Shown here: one piece after another, positions 30,396 through 40,938 of the stretch
How positions within the stretch are numbered: the stretch's first letter is position 1
Layout: every line of letters begins with the position of its first letter
Assembly (NCBI GenBank): GCA_963377175.1
Contig: CAUJNA010003789.1
Location: 275,266 to 339,265 of the forward strand
Source: Effrenium voratum
Taxonomy: Eukaryota; Sar; Dinophyceae; Suessiales; Symbiodiniaceae
Direction of reading: 5' to 3'
Length of the DNA stretch: 64,000 nt
The notes under the pieces: generated by a model
Databases searched by the model: none
What the model saw: the letters and a program-made list of their open reading frames with translations, nothing else
Told to the model about the DNA's origin: nothing
Position numbers and translations under genes: made by a program

Positions 30396-32680
30396 GAGAT
30401 TTTTGCCCCCCTTTCTTTGTTGAGATCCATTCCCCCTTTCCGCCCTAAGGCCTTTTCTCCCTCTGTTTTTTTCCCTTTTCCTCCCTAAGATGTTTTCACC
30501 CCTCTCCCTGTTGAGATCCTTTCCCCCCTTTCCCCCCTAAGGCCTTTTCCCCCCTGAGATCTTCTCCCTTTGCCTCCCTAAGATCTCCCGGGAAAGGGGG
30601 GAAAAGATTTAGGAAGGAAAAGGGAGAAGCTCTCAGGGGGGGGAAAGGCCTTAGGGGGGGAAAGGGGGAAAAGGATCTCAGCGGGGGGGGGGGAAGATCT
30701 TAGGGAGGAAAGGGAGAAGATCTGGGGACAAAGGCCTTAGGGGGGAAAGGGGAGAAATGATCTCAACAGGGAAAGGGGTGGAAAAGATCTTAGGGCGGAA
30801 AGGGAGAAGATCTGGGAGAAAAAAGGCCAACAGGGAAAGGGGGGAAAGACCTAAGGAAGGAAAAGGGAGAAGCTCTCAGGGGGGGGAAAGGCCTGAGGGG
30901 GGAAAGGGTGGGAAGGATCTCAACAGGGAAAGGGGGGAAACAATCTTAGGAAGGAAAGGGAGAAGATCTGGAAAGGCCTTAAAGGGAAGGGGGGAAAGGA
31001 TCTCAACAGGGAAAGGGGGCAAAGGATCTTAAGGAGGAATAGGAAGAAGATCTCAGCGGGGGGAAAGGCCGTAGGGGGGAAAGAGGGGAAAGGATCTCAA
31101 CAGGGAAAGGGGGGGAAAGATCTCAGTGAAAAAGGGAGAAGGTCCCAGGCAGGGAAAAGGCCTTAGGGGGGAAAGGGGGAAAGGATCTCAACAGGGACAG
31201 GGGGCAAAGGATCTTAGGGAGGAAAAGGGAGAAGATCTTGGGGGGGAAAACGCCTTAGGGGGGAAAGGGCGGGAAAGGATCTCAACAAGGAAAGGGGGGA
31301 AAAAATCTTAGGAAGGAAAAGGGGGAAGATCGCAGGGGGAAAAAAGGCCTTAGGGGGGAAAGGAGGGAAAGGATCTCAACAGGGAGAGGGGGGAAAACAT
31401 CGTGGGGGGGAAAAGGGAAAAACTCAGAGGGAGAAAGGGCCTTAGGGGGGAAAGGGGGGATGGATCTCAACAGGGAAAAATGGCAAAAGATCTTAGGGAG
31501 GAAAAGGGAGAAGATCTCAGGGGGGGAAAGGCCTTAGGGGGGAAAGGGGGGAAAGGATCTGAGCAGGGAAAGGGGGGGAAAGATCTTAGGGAGGAAAGGG
31601 AGAAGATCTGGGGGCAAAGGCCTTAGGGGGGAAAGGGGAGAAATGATCTCAACAGGGAAAGGGGTGGAAAAGATCTTAGGGAGGAAAGGGAGAAGATCTG
31701 GGGGAAAAAAGGCCAACAGGGACAGGGGGGAAAGATCTAAGGAAGGAGAAGCTCTCAGGGGGGGAAAGGCCTCAGGGGGAAAGGGTGGGAAGGATCTCAA
31801 CAGGGAAAGGGGGGAAACAATCTTAGGAAGGAAAGGGGGGGGGGAAGATCTTAGGGAGGAAAGGGAGAAGATCTGGGAGAAAAGGACTTAGGGGGGGAAG
31901 CCCAACAGGGAAAGGGGGGAAAAGATCTTAGGAAGGAACAGGGAGAAGCTCTCATGGGGGGAAAGGCCTTGGGAGGGAAAGGGGGGAAAGGATCTCAACA
32001 GGGAAAGGGTGGGAAAGATCTTAAGGCGGAAAGGGGGGGCCCCCTTTGAGAGCTTCTCGCATTTCCTTCCTAAGATCTTTTCCCCCCTTTCCCTGTTGGC
32101 CTTTTTTCCCCAGATCTTCTCCCGTTCCTCCCGAAGATCTTTTCCACCCCTTGCCCTGTTGAGATCATTTCCCCCCTTTCCCCCCTAAGGCCTTTTTGCC
32201 CCAGATCTTCTGCCTTTCCTCCCTAAGATCTGGAAATGAAGGGGGGAAAGGGGGAAAGGATCTCAACAGCGAAAGGGGGGGAAAGAGGGAGGAAAGGGAG
32301 AAGATCTGGGGAAAAAATGCCTTAAGGGGGAAAGGGGGGAAAAGATGAAAAGGGAAATCTTTCTCGGGGGGAACAGGCCCTAAGGGGCAATCGGGGGACA
32401 GGATCTCAATCGGGAAAGAGAGAAAAAAACTTTGGGAAGAGAAGGGTGGAGATCTTGGGGGGAAAAGGCCTTAGGGGGGAAACGGGGGCAAGGATCTTAA
32501 GCGGGAAAGGGGGGAAGAGATCTTAGGGAGGCAAAGGGAGACGAACTCAGGGAAAAGGACTTAGGGAGGAAAGGGGGGGAAAGATCTTTGGGAGGAAAAG
32601 GGAGAAGAACTGAGGGTGGGAAAAGGCCTTAGAAGGAAAAGGGGGGAAATAAATGATCTCAACAAGGAACTGGGGGGGGT
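30396..32680. repeat. Purine/pyrimidine satellite with strand switches
   Basis: Units of about 90-94 bp built from AAGGCCTTAGGGGGGAAAGG, GGATCTCAACAGGGAAAGG, AAGATCTTAGGAGGAAA and GGGAGAAGATCT. Purines are on the plus strand from about 30590 to 32040 and 32232 to 32680; the same units are inverted (pyrimidine plus strand) at 30396-30590 and 32040-32231. A block of about 270 bp starting near 30722 recurs near 31609. K/G/E-rich ORFs here are artefacts. Confidence 0.9.
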
Positions 32681-32701
32681 TCACCAGCATAGGCAACATC
32701 C

Positions 32702-32766
32702 CCAGCATCACTTGCATCATCCGCATCCTTGGCAGGCGCTGATGCGGATGATGCAGGTGATGCTGG
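32702..32766. repeat. 26-bp inverted repeat (hairpin)
   Basis: The left arm begins CCAGCATCACTTGCATCATC and ends CGCATC; the right arm is its complement with one mismatch, separated by 13 nt. It lies between the purine satellite and element A4. Confidence 0.8.
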
Positions 32767-32853
32767 CGATGTGCCACTGGAGCTGCTAAGGATGCGAAAG
32801 CGCACCCGGGGGGAATCGAACACCCCAATGTTTTTGACAAACTGAGTTGCGTA

Positions 32854-33106
32854 GGTCCCCCAGTAGTGCCCTTTTACCCAACAGCTGAAAGCTTCGGGGT
32901 CTCAGCCCAGATAGGCTCCGGGGTGGTCCGGGGCGGCCCTGCGGTGAAGTTCCACGAGGGTTCCACCAAAGTCCACGAGCACTAAAAGAGCACCGCGTGC
33001 TGTTGGGGATATCGCCTGAGCTTATTTGGGGAGGGTTCCCCTACTAAAATAGACCACAGAAAAAAGTTGGTACCCTTATTCTAACCTCTCTACTGGAGGA
33101 CCTAGC
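32854..33106 (+). mobile_element. A-family element (A4) split by element C3
   Basis: Left part GTCCCCCAGTAGTGCCCTTT TACCCA (32854-32880); right part TTTGGGGAGGGTTCCCCTAC through CTACTGGAGGACCTAG (33025-33106). Removing the 144-bp insert restores a typical A element of about 109 bp. Confidence 0.8.
32881..33024 (+). mobile_element. Short C element nested in A4 (C3)
   Basis: Left ACAGCTGAAAGCTTCGGGGT, right GTGCTGTTGGGGATATCGCC then TGAGCTTA. Interior has only two or three GGTTCCACCA-like units (AAGTTCCACGAGGGTTCCAC), an ancestral or collapsed form of the C1/C4 array. Confidence 0.8.
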
Positions 33107-33956
33107 TGTGGGAAGCAAAGGAAGCCGCCATAAAAAGAACAAAACAACAAACCACAATGGTTGGTTGCCTCTAGGTGGAACTGGGGTGAACTCTAAAAGT
33201 TGTTCGAAGCGGAATCACACATATTCCTCTTGGTGTTTCACTCGGACCTCGAATTGGTGCAATGGGCCTTGAAGCACAGCCACAGGAAATTTCGGGACCC
33301 TATGGCATTGGTCACCTCTTCGCCTATTGGACCAACTCGCTTCGAGGGATGGTTCAACTTGGTGCTTTTGTCTTCTTTGTATTTTCGGATTGGCGCTCTG
33401 CCCTTGAGGCGCTATTGCAGGGTCTCAAGCCGCTGGCCTTCCGGCACAGATTTTTAAGACTTGGCCATGTGAAGGTCTGGATGTCTTTGGAGCGGTTCTG
33501 AAGGGAGCCCACATGGAAAACCACAAAATTGGTCCAAGTCGCCGTTTCGGATTCATATCATCGACCGCCGCTTTAAAGGCTTTTTGGGGGCCAATTGGAA
33601 GGCAGGTCTCAACCACTGGCAGCTGCAACCTGATCGAACTTCGCGGGTAGATCGAGCCACCCGATTCGTCAGGATTTGGGTCTGTCTGTTCGAGACAGGT
33701 AAGAGGTCAAATTGGGGTTCAGCCGTGAGCTGCTAAAATAAAATGGCAAGACTGCCCTTCGGGTTTCCCTTTCAACACCGCAAGAATCTCCCATTTGAGC
33801 AATGGTCGATGAATCTCAGAATGGAGTTTGGGTTCAGTCACCTTTAAAATGGGTTCTCAAAATTGTGATTGCTTGGTTAGATAATTCATATCGGTATGGG
33901 TATGGATTGCAAATTAAGCGGCATGAAACCACCGACCCCCGCAGGTTTTCGTCCAC
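33107..33956. other. No confident gene
   Basis: Two overlapping plus frames (33200-33501) and a minus frame, none with clear coding bias. Confidence 0.4.
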
Positions 33957-34064
33957 GCGGATGGTTGCGAAACCCATCTCGCGCCGTTCAGAAACCCCTG
34001 GTTTCTGCTTCGATTCCCAGGAGACTCATCTCGTGGCGTGGTCTCGGATTTCGCAACCATCCAC
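33957..34064. mobile_element. E-family element (E5), abutting A5
   Basis: GCGGATGGTTGCGAAACCCA at the left and TCGGATTTCGCAACCATCCA C at the right are inverted repeats; the interior has CCTGGTTTCTGCTTCGATTC as in E4. The A5 element begins three bases after its end. Confidence 0.7.
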
Positions 34065-34067
34065 TAG

Positions 34068-34266
34068 GTCCCCCAGCTAGGTGCCCTTTTGCCCTTCTTT
34101 TTGGGGTACCAACGTAGACTACAGAAAAAAAGAGTTGGTACCTAGTACCCGTCTTCCAACACCTCTCTACTGGACTTTTACCCTTTTTTTGGGGTACGAA
34201 ACGTAGACTACAGAAGGAAGAGGTTGGTACCCGTCTTCTAACACCTCTCAAGTCTGGAGGACCTCC
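34068..34266 (+). mobile_element. A-family element with duplicated body (A5)
   Basis: GTCCCCCAGCTAGGTGCCCT at the left; two tandem bodies each with GGGGTAC...ACGTAGACTACAGAA and GGTACCCGTCTTC; right end CTGGAGGACCTCC, a mutated form of CTGGAGGACCTAG. The loss of CTAG would require a different acceptor for the following exon. Confidence 0.75.
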
Positions 34267-34298
34267 ACCGTGGCACTTCGCACCCTTTCGAATCCCAG

Positions 34299-34403
34299 GG
34301 CCCGGAGCCACGTGACCACCGCCCTGGCCTCCCAAGCGACGGCGGAGGACGACGTGGAGCTGCGGGCCCAGTGGGAGGAATCCCGGCGGCCCATCCCGGC
34401 GCG
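34299..34403 (+). CDS. Candidate exon, acidic helix
   Basis: Acceptor TTTCGAATCCCAG; the GC3-rich frame reads ARSHVTTALASQATAEDDVE then LRAQWEESRRPIPA and runs into G-rich sequence (34405-34420). The frame is also open upstream to A5. Product unknown; the charged DDVELRAQWEE part suggests a helix. Confidence 0.5.
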
Positions 34404-35973
34404 ATCGGGGGGGGGGGGGGTCCGTCTGAGACCCGATCGAGGGAACCTCAAGGAAGGGGAAAACCCGGCGGTTTCAAGGGGATCAGAAGGAGCCATTTGG
34501 GGATTCGAATTTTGGAGAAACCTTCGGAGTGGCGCATAAATTCATGTTCACTACCTTTTTTCGGCTAAGACGGTGTCGCTTGGGCGCGCGACTAGCCGGC
34601 CTGACTTTGCGGCTCCCGCTTCGACCTGCTGGTTTGACTGGCTAGACCAACTTTAAACGTTTGGCCCGTAAATGATGAAGACAAACTTGGCAACAACAAC
34701 CGTGAGCTTGGAAACTGAAGAGGTAAGCACCTACCTACACACCGGGGCCAAAGATGCATCCGGCTCAATGCGGGAGGAAAATTGATGAGTGAACCTTAGT
34801 GACAAGTAATCTCACAAAATGCAGGGAGGAGGTCACTTGGGCTTTCAGCTCAAACTCTGGGATCCATTCGTGTGACCACATGGCAACACAGGCCCAACAA
34901 GAAGCCCAAGAAGCCAAGTCTTTGGATCATTCCGCATGTTATGTTCACCTGACGCGATCTTCTGGGCGTATTCCTTGGCCCAGATCCTGCAGTGAGGTGA
35001 AACATGTATTGTCTCAGCGTCCCCCCAAGAGTCAATGGTTGTCAGCCCGGCGTTTTAGTTGGTTTCGTTTGCATGAAGCAAAGCTGTAGATTCTGCTTGG
35101 CTTGGATTGCCCATTAAGTCATTCTCCCACGCTATCCGAGTTGCCTCGTCCGCACCACTCCCCTCATCCGCAGCCCAAGCACTCAAGCACCACAAGAGGG
35201 GTGTGCGTGTCTTGGAGGGCATCGCGTAGGTTCGTTTCAAGGGAACTCGCGCGGAGAACGGCCATTTCGACTTCCGTGCATTTTAAGGGGTCCGTCAGAG
35301 AACAGCCAGCCGGTTTCCGACTTTTGAGAACCTCACATGAGCCCAGACTTAGACGCAAACGGCTGCCTTGCTGGTTGAAGTCAAAGAAAGGCAAGTCAAT
35401 GGTTTGAGGCGACAGGAGGCCCCCATTGAGGGTAAGTCCAAGACGTCCCGAGCCCCCAACAGCGTTGGTCAACATTCAGTTTACCTGAGAGTATGTGTTA
35501 TTTCCCTCTCGGTTTGAAAGATAATCCATCACTACTGTGTTTGAACTCAAAATATGGATCAACAATTACCATGCCGGAAGCATGCTCCATTTTCTGGAAC
35601 CTCAAAAGAAACCATGCCCTAAATACCTAAATAAAGAAACCAGGAGGATCTCAAGACCTTAATATCAGAATATGGATCTCAAGACCTAACTAAACCCAGG
35701 TGCTATCCCCAACAGCAACCCCCGGACCGCTGGGCAGAGACCGCATAGATGTCCGGGCAAAACACGAGGGTCGAGGGGAACAAAAGGACCCACTACGGAT
35801 GGACCAAAAGACTCCTGGCCAAGCAGTATTCCAATCCGCCGGCACGAAGCTGGTGCGATAGCTAGGGAATGTGGGAATGAACCCAGGCTTTGGAAACAGA
35901 AACCACCGGTTGGCTGGTTTTTTCATCGGGGTCCTTCCATTTCTCATTCCCCGCCTCTCGCACCCATCGCAAG
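34404..35973. other. No confident gene
   Basis: A minus frame at 35164-35475 reads LTLNGGLLSPQTIDLPFFDF and SLETNLRDALQDTHTPLVVL and looks mildly protein-like, but a plus frame overlaps it. At 35575-35700 GGATCTCAAGACCT-type short repeats. Confidence 0.35.
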
Positions 35974-36034
35974 TTTGGGCCACGCGGATGGCCCGTCTGA
36001 CCGAAGCTGACCCCTTCTTGGTCCCCCTAGCTAG
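35974..36034 (+). CDS. Exon joined in frame across element A6 (5' part)
   Basis: Acceptor CACCCATCGCAAG; frame WATRMARLTEADPFLVPLA with mostly G/C third positions, ending GCT AG at CTAG|GCGCCC. The two leftover bases AG join with C from 36192 to give Ser. The donor is GC, a type well known in dinoflagellates. Together with the next exon it encodes a continuous acidic stretch; no family recognised. Confidence 0.6.
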
Positions 36035-36191
36035 GCGCCCTTTCTCACCCCTTTTTTGAGGGAGGGTTCAAACCTACTAAAATAGGACAGAAAGAAACAA
36101 TACAAACTTTTTTGGGGGAGGGTTCAAACCTACTAAAATTGACTACAGAAAAAAGGGTACCCTACTCAAACCTCTCTACTGGCGGACCTAG
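36035..36191 (+). mobile_element. A-family introner-like element acting as an intron (A6)
   Basis: Begins GCGCCCTTTCTCACC, contains the body twice (GAGGGAGGGTTCAAACCTAC / GGGGGAGGGTTCAAACCTAC), ends CTCTCTACTGGCGGACCTAG. The A-family left TIR (GGTCCCCCTAGCTAG) lies just upstream and would remain in the mRNA. Removing 157 nt as a GC-AG intron keeps one open, GC3-rich frame across both exons. Confidence 0.75.
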
Positions 36192-36269
36192 CCTTGCGGA
36201 CCGACCAATTGGCGAGGACGAGAACCTCGTGGAGTGGCAGGACCTCTCTGAGGCGCTTTCCTCGGCTGG
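36192..36269 (+). CDS. Exon joined in frame across element A6 (3' part)
   Basis: Starts after CTAG of A6. With C completing the Ser codon it reads LADRPIGEDENLVEWQDLSE then ALSSAG, to a donor GGCTGG|GTGCTT. Nearly all third positions are G or C. An acidic segment with W; no family recognised. Confidence 0.6.
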
Positions 36270-36809
36270 GTGCTTTGGCGTGTGCATTTCTTTTGGGGGT
36301 GTCCGGAAAGGCGGCGTTTCCGTTCCCCCCCCCCTCCCCGGGTTCCCATGTTTGTCGGAACGTGGCGCCACGGCTTTTTTGTGGGGGAGACACCGACACA
36401 CCGAAGCAAATGAAGATCGGATTTCTGGGTGATAAATGGATAGATTCTCTCTCCCCACACTGGGTGTTTCTCCTCTAGGTTGGTTTGCTCTTGATGTCTT
36501 GATTTCACGCGTCCGGCTCGTTTGGCTTCACCTCCCCTCAAATTGGGCCCCTTTTGCATTGCTTGAAAGGAAGCCTGTTGTGTCTTATGCTGGAAGCTTC
36601 ACTGCCAAGACCCCTAAGATGTTTGCTTTCGTGGCCAGATTTCTGAGAAGCCAACAGGAGATCCCCAGTTAATTCTTCTGTGGCCTATTTGAAAGGGGAG
36701 GCTCCTCTATTTGAAAGGGGAAGCCCCCTAAGAAAAAGCTCTGTTCCGCAGCTCCCCTATTTGAAAGGTCCCCCAACCCTCTCCCCTCGCTCCGTGAAGC
36801 GTGGCGCAG
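36270..36809. other. No gene seen; CTATTTGAAAGG repeats
   Basis: Three copies of CTATTTGAAAGG at about 36686-36762, then a pyrimidine-rich tract (36768-36795) leading to the next exon. Confidence 0.5.
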
Positions 36810-36882
36810 GCCTTGGAGAAGAGTGAGGCGGAGAAGGAGATGTGGCGCTGCAAGGCGGGCAACTTGGGGAAACGCCGGGAAG
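36810..36882 (+). CDS. Short internal exon, charged helix
   Basis: Acceptor GCGTGGCGCAG after a pyrimidine-rich stretch; donor GGGAAG|GTTCAA. The 73-nt exon reads ALEKSEAEKEMWRCKAGNLG then KRRE, with G/C-rich third positions. A helical, possibly coiled-coil segment. Product unknown. Confidence 0.5.
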
Positions 36883-36924
36883 GTTCAAAGGACGTTTGGT
36901 GTGGTATCAATACCCAAAAATAAG

Positions 36925-36997
36925 ATGATTAAAATGATGAAAGTAATAATAATAGCACCAACAGCAATAGTAACAATAACAATAATAACAATCAAAA

Positions 36998-37057
<60 letters not shown>

Positions 37058-37216
37058 CACTACTAATACTAATAATAATAATAATAAGAATAACCATAAT
37101 AATAATAATTAATAATAATAATATAATAATACTAATAATATTTTTAATAGTAATACAAGTAATCATAATGGTAATAATAGCAATAATAATAATCATCATC
37201 ATCATACTCATAGTAA

Positions 37217-37258
<42 letters not shown>

Positions 37259-37320
37259 GAGTAATAATAATCATAATAATGATAATAATAATGATAATAA
37301 TAATAATAAGAAGAAAAATG
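36925..37320. repeat. AAT/ACT trinucleotide array
   Basis: (ACT)n blocks at 37000-37060 and 37215-37258 within (AAT)n sequence. The I/L/N/S homopolymer ORFs here are artefacts. Confidence 0.95.
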
Positions 37321-38150
37321 CTGATAAACACACATATACAATGTATTGCTGATACTATGCAAGGTCTGAAGGCCGGATTTTCTGGAAATACAAACATATT
37401 TCTTGATGAGTATAAATTCTAGGAGCGATATGAAAATACTGGCAATCCCAGAGATGAATCCAGATGATAAACACTCGACTCCTGAGCATGTATAATAGCA
37501 GTATGCTCCTAAGCCTTTATGATGACGATTGTTTTAACTCGTGAAATAATACATTGAACTTACACAATATACATAAGTCTTTATTGCTGTTGTGTTCTTC
37601 ATGTTCGTGTCATTTCTTTCCAGCTCTTTTCAGTCGCTTGACATGCCGGCTGCCCCATTTCCCCATCTCTTCTCCATCCAACCTCCACATTTCCACATTG
37701 CACCGGACGAGATAGGTGAAGAGCTAAAAAGAGTTGGAACGGTGGGTTTGTTTCCAGGGGGTCCCTTTCAGGTGGGTGACTTCTCATTTACCCAGATATC
37801 CTTGACCCTTGACCTAAAGGACCCCCGACGGCCCGAGGACTCAATCGCGATAGCGAGGTCGCCCGGATCCGGGAAAAACCACCCAGGAACCAGGAAGCCT
37901 ATTCGGCGATTCCGGCTGCATCTGGAGCCTTGAGGTCCCGGTCAGAAGGGATGAAGAATTGGAAGGGGTGTGGGAGGTTTAAGACGAGGGACGGGCCCCC
38001 TGAAAGGCGAGCCACCTCCCCACGTGTTGTTTCTTGTCTTGGTGGGGGTTAAACATCACCGGTTTGGCTCATAGGTGAGGTTCCTTGGTAGCCCGTGATG
38101 TTTTCAGGGGAAGGCGTGTTTGTCAGTCAAGGCGTGCTTGAAAAAAAATG
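37321..38150. other. No confident gene
   Basis: The plus frame 37592-37933 (113 codons) includes HIAPDEIGEELKRVGTVGLF but has no supporting bias or splice pattern. Confidence 0.35.
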
Positions 38151-38245
38151 CCTAGATAGCCAAGTCGCTGCTTTTTTGTCAGTCACTGTTGCGATCGGTT
38201 TTTGGGGTAAAGTGCATGAAAAACCACAGCCACCGGCGATCCAGG
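38151..38245 (+). mobile_element. B-family element, full length (B3)
   Basis: CCTAGATAGCCAAGTCGCTG at the left and CCGGCGATCCAGG at the right are inverted; the body has GTCAGTCACTGTTGCGATCG and GGGGTAAAGTGCATG. 95 bp. Confidence 0.8.
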
Positions 38246-38304
38246 TGGGTTATAACTCTTCCATTCGAGGTAACTGGCTCATATCTGGTTGGTTCGTTGG
38301 CATA

Positions 38305-38412
38305 AAAGCTTTGGCGCATTTTGCCAAGGGATGTTAGGACTTTCACTTTTTGCCTAAATGGGTTTTCCGTATTAAACCACTAAAAGCGAGTCACTTTTGG
38401 CAGCAGAAAGCA
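38305..38412 (+). repeat. H-family partial repeat
   Basis: GCATTTTGCCAAGGGATGTT, GGTTTTCCGTATTAAACC and GCAGAAAGCAACCAA, as at 41238-41345. Confidence 0.6.
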
Positions 38413-38506
38413 ACCAAAGCTACGAAGGTATAAGCTGCCGGCCCCCGCCGGGCCGCCGGGTGGCGTTTTGCACGCCTCGCCTGCGTTCGTTCCCTCGTTC
38501 CCGCAG

Positions 38507-38569
38507 GCCGCCGAGCTGGAGGGTCTTCTCCAGCAGCCAGGCGCAGCGAGCGAGCGGCCAGCCACGCCG
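38507..38569 (+). CDS. Short internal exon
   Basis: Acceptor CCTCGTTCCCGCAG and donor ACGCCG|GTGGCG enclose 21 codons: AAELEGLLQQPGAASERPAT then P. Third positions mostly G/C. Phase 0 at both ends. Unknown product. Confidence 0.45.
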
Positions 38570-39995
38570 GTGGCGTTGGCATTTTGCCTCAAGCGTGGTC
38601 TTGGTACCGGGATCGCCAGTGACGATTGTTTTTTGTTTTTTTGCACTCAAAACCCCAAAACCAGGTTATGGTTGGCAACATGTTTTTGTGTGTTGGGTTG
38701 AGTCCTTTTTCCTGGCCGGAAAACGCAGAAAGTTCTCCAAATGAACATGTCCGGGAGTGATTTTGCGGCACCTCACACTTCTTTGGTTCATATAGTTTCT
38801 CCACTTCAAAAGGCCCCCTTTGTCCCCAAGGGCCAAAAGGCAACCCCAGTCCGTGTGCTTGACTCAGACTCGAGCCTCGCAGCCAGGTCCTTCGCTGTCG
38901 GGCGTGGCCACGCCACCCAACGGCCCCACCGGCCCCGGCCCCGGCCCTGATGAGGCCATGTTGCGACAGGGCTTTGGGGTCAAAGGATTTGGTCCACGTT
39001 GTGGTGCTCCACAAAAGATCCGTTATCACTCCATTTGGAACTGAGAGAGAGAGAGAGAGAGAAGTGATCCAGTGGATTGGCATCAGATGCTCCACCTTGC
39101 TTAAACTGGCCCTATACTTTCCCCATTGCACCGGCTCAAACGCCAAATGAAAGACCGGGGGCTCCTTGTTTGGTATGGACCATAGCCTCTAGAAAGATCA
39201 AAGGCGGTTGGCCTCGTCAGGCTTAAGTATCAAGCCCAAAGTCAATGGGTTTTGAGTGCAGTTACAATGACGTTGTGAAACTCCAAGCAAAAGCGGATCG
39301 CACCGTTTCCCACGAAAGCGACCCAAAGCCTCGGATGGTCTCCTACGACTTTTGGACCTGCACCGGGCCTGGGCTTGTTTTCGCCGCAACGGTCAACATC
39401 AACAAACAGTTTTGAGAGGCCCGAACTTCAAACCGCGAATTGAACGTCAGCTCGTTACCAACTTTGTTTTGAGTTGAGAGGAACCTGGGCACCATGGGGT
39501 CAGTCAAAGCGTGGTTTTGATCGAATGGGTCAGGACATGCGCGAAATTTGAAAGCCAAAGGTTCTGACTAGTTGGCCATTTTTTTGCATCGAGCTTTCAG
39601 AGCCACGAAGGACGGCGATGGATTTTCATGCTTGTTTTACACGGCTGTCGCTCCTGCCTTCGGCTCACTTCACCTTTTCGCCATTCAGAGGCTTTGGGAA
39701 CAGTGGGATGGACAGCCACACCTCTCTTATTTGGAGCAGGTGAATTTTGTGACATGCCTCGAGGCCCGCGGGGGCCTCTTCCATAGTTTGATGCCCTTTG
39801 CGAGGCACACTTGGCAATTGCAGTTCCAGGATTCCGGGTTGCTCCGAGCCTTAACGCAACGACCAAACCAAGGCTGGGGAAATAGGTCTTGGGTCATATG
39901 GAGCAGCCCCGTTTTTATGCTCGGGTTCCAATCGATCGGATGGCACTCGTTTTCCGCGGAAAGAGCGGACGGGTGTCACCCTTTAGTGGGGATTC
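38570..39995. other. No confident gene; GA microsatellite
   Basis: (GA)n at 39043-39063. The plus frame 39572-40018 (148 codons, ...WEQWDGQPHLSYLEQVNFVT...) and minus frame 38589-39146 lack decisive coding bias. Confidence 0.35.
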
Positions 39996-40122
39996 ATATG
40001 AGCGTAGATGAAGGTTAGTAAGGGACAATCCCAACCATAAATAGCTGTGGCCGCCTTCTTGATTCTTTACATGGTTCTGGGTCGACCATTTTAATACCGC
40101 GGGTTTTGATTATGACTCATAT
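39996..40122. mobile_element. F-family element (F2)
   Basis: Ends CATATGAG / TGACTCATAT; body GTAGATGAAGGTTAGTAAGG and GGTCGACCATTTTAATACC. The left TIR has lost the CCACAATCAAAACCC part seen in F1 and F3. Confidence 0.7.
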
Positions 40123-40938
40123 CACCTTTTGGAGGGGCCGGGGCCCCACCCCTGGATGGGATTCATCATCCGGTCCATACTCGTAGGCCATACCTACAGT
40201 ATGGCTGCAGCCTGCTGTGAGAGTTGCAGATGTTTATCCTGACCCCCCAGCTCCGGTTTGACACACAGGTGCCTTTACACAAATTGCCGGCTCTTCAGCT
40301 GTTTTCGGTGATTAGACCAGTTTGACACTTTTTCCTCTGGTGTAGCTTTGAGATGTGCTCAAGAAGCCACCCCTTGCCCTCACCTTCCGAGACCCGTCCG
40401 CCAGGATCGCAGCGAGGCGGGGTGTGGGTTCCTGCGCCAGGGAAAGTGAAGCGGAAGCGGGGCCTGCTACATCACTTGTTTTTTCAGACCCCGTTTCAGC
40501 CACCTCGCGACCAGATGTGGTGAACTCTTTGCTCTCATGGCCGCCGTCAAAAGTTGCCATGGGGCCCGTCTTAGCTTGGGTTTGAAAGGAACATGCCACC
40601 ATTCGTTTGGGTTCCCGATGTTGACTCCTCACCGTGTCGAGTCCAGCCACCATTGCATGAATCGCCCTGGCTTTTGCAGACGATGTTAGATGCTCCCCAT
40701 ATTTCAGACAAATGGGTATGGCAGTTTGCCTTGTGGTTTGCCTTCACAACAAGCCGGACAGGGCGCGCTCACACGGCGGCTGCTTTGAACACCGGGCATT
40801 TTTCGGGCCAAGCCGTGGTTTGAATGCTTCCGCTTTCTGGGAAGCTTCCCCTGAGCCAGCCAATTGGAGTTTGTCTGAAACTAGGGGACCTTGTTTCCTG
40901 GCTTTCTTGTTGCCCCTGTGAGCCCGCCGTGGATTAGA
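40123..40938. other. No confident gene
   Basis: Plus frame 40355-40585 and minus frame 40312-40653 overlap. Neither is supported by splice sites or motif. Confidence 0.35.

Noticed and set aside
30757..32840. Several G/K/E-rich plus and P/F/S-rich minus ORFs
   Set aside because: They are products of the purine satellite; they have no unique sequence and shift frame with each unit.
36823..37422. 199-codon plus and 170-codon minus ORFs of poly-I/L/S
   Set aside because: They are made by the AAT/ACT microsatellite; likewise the ORFs at 57039-58196.
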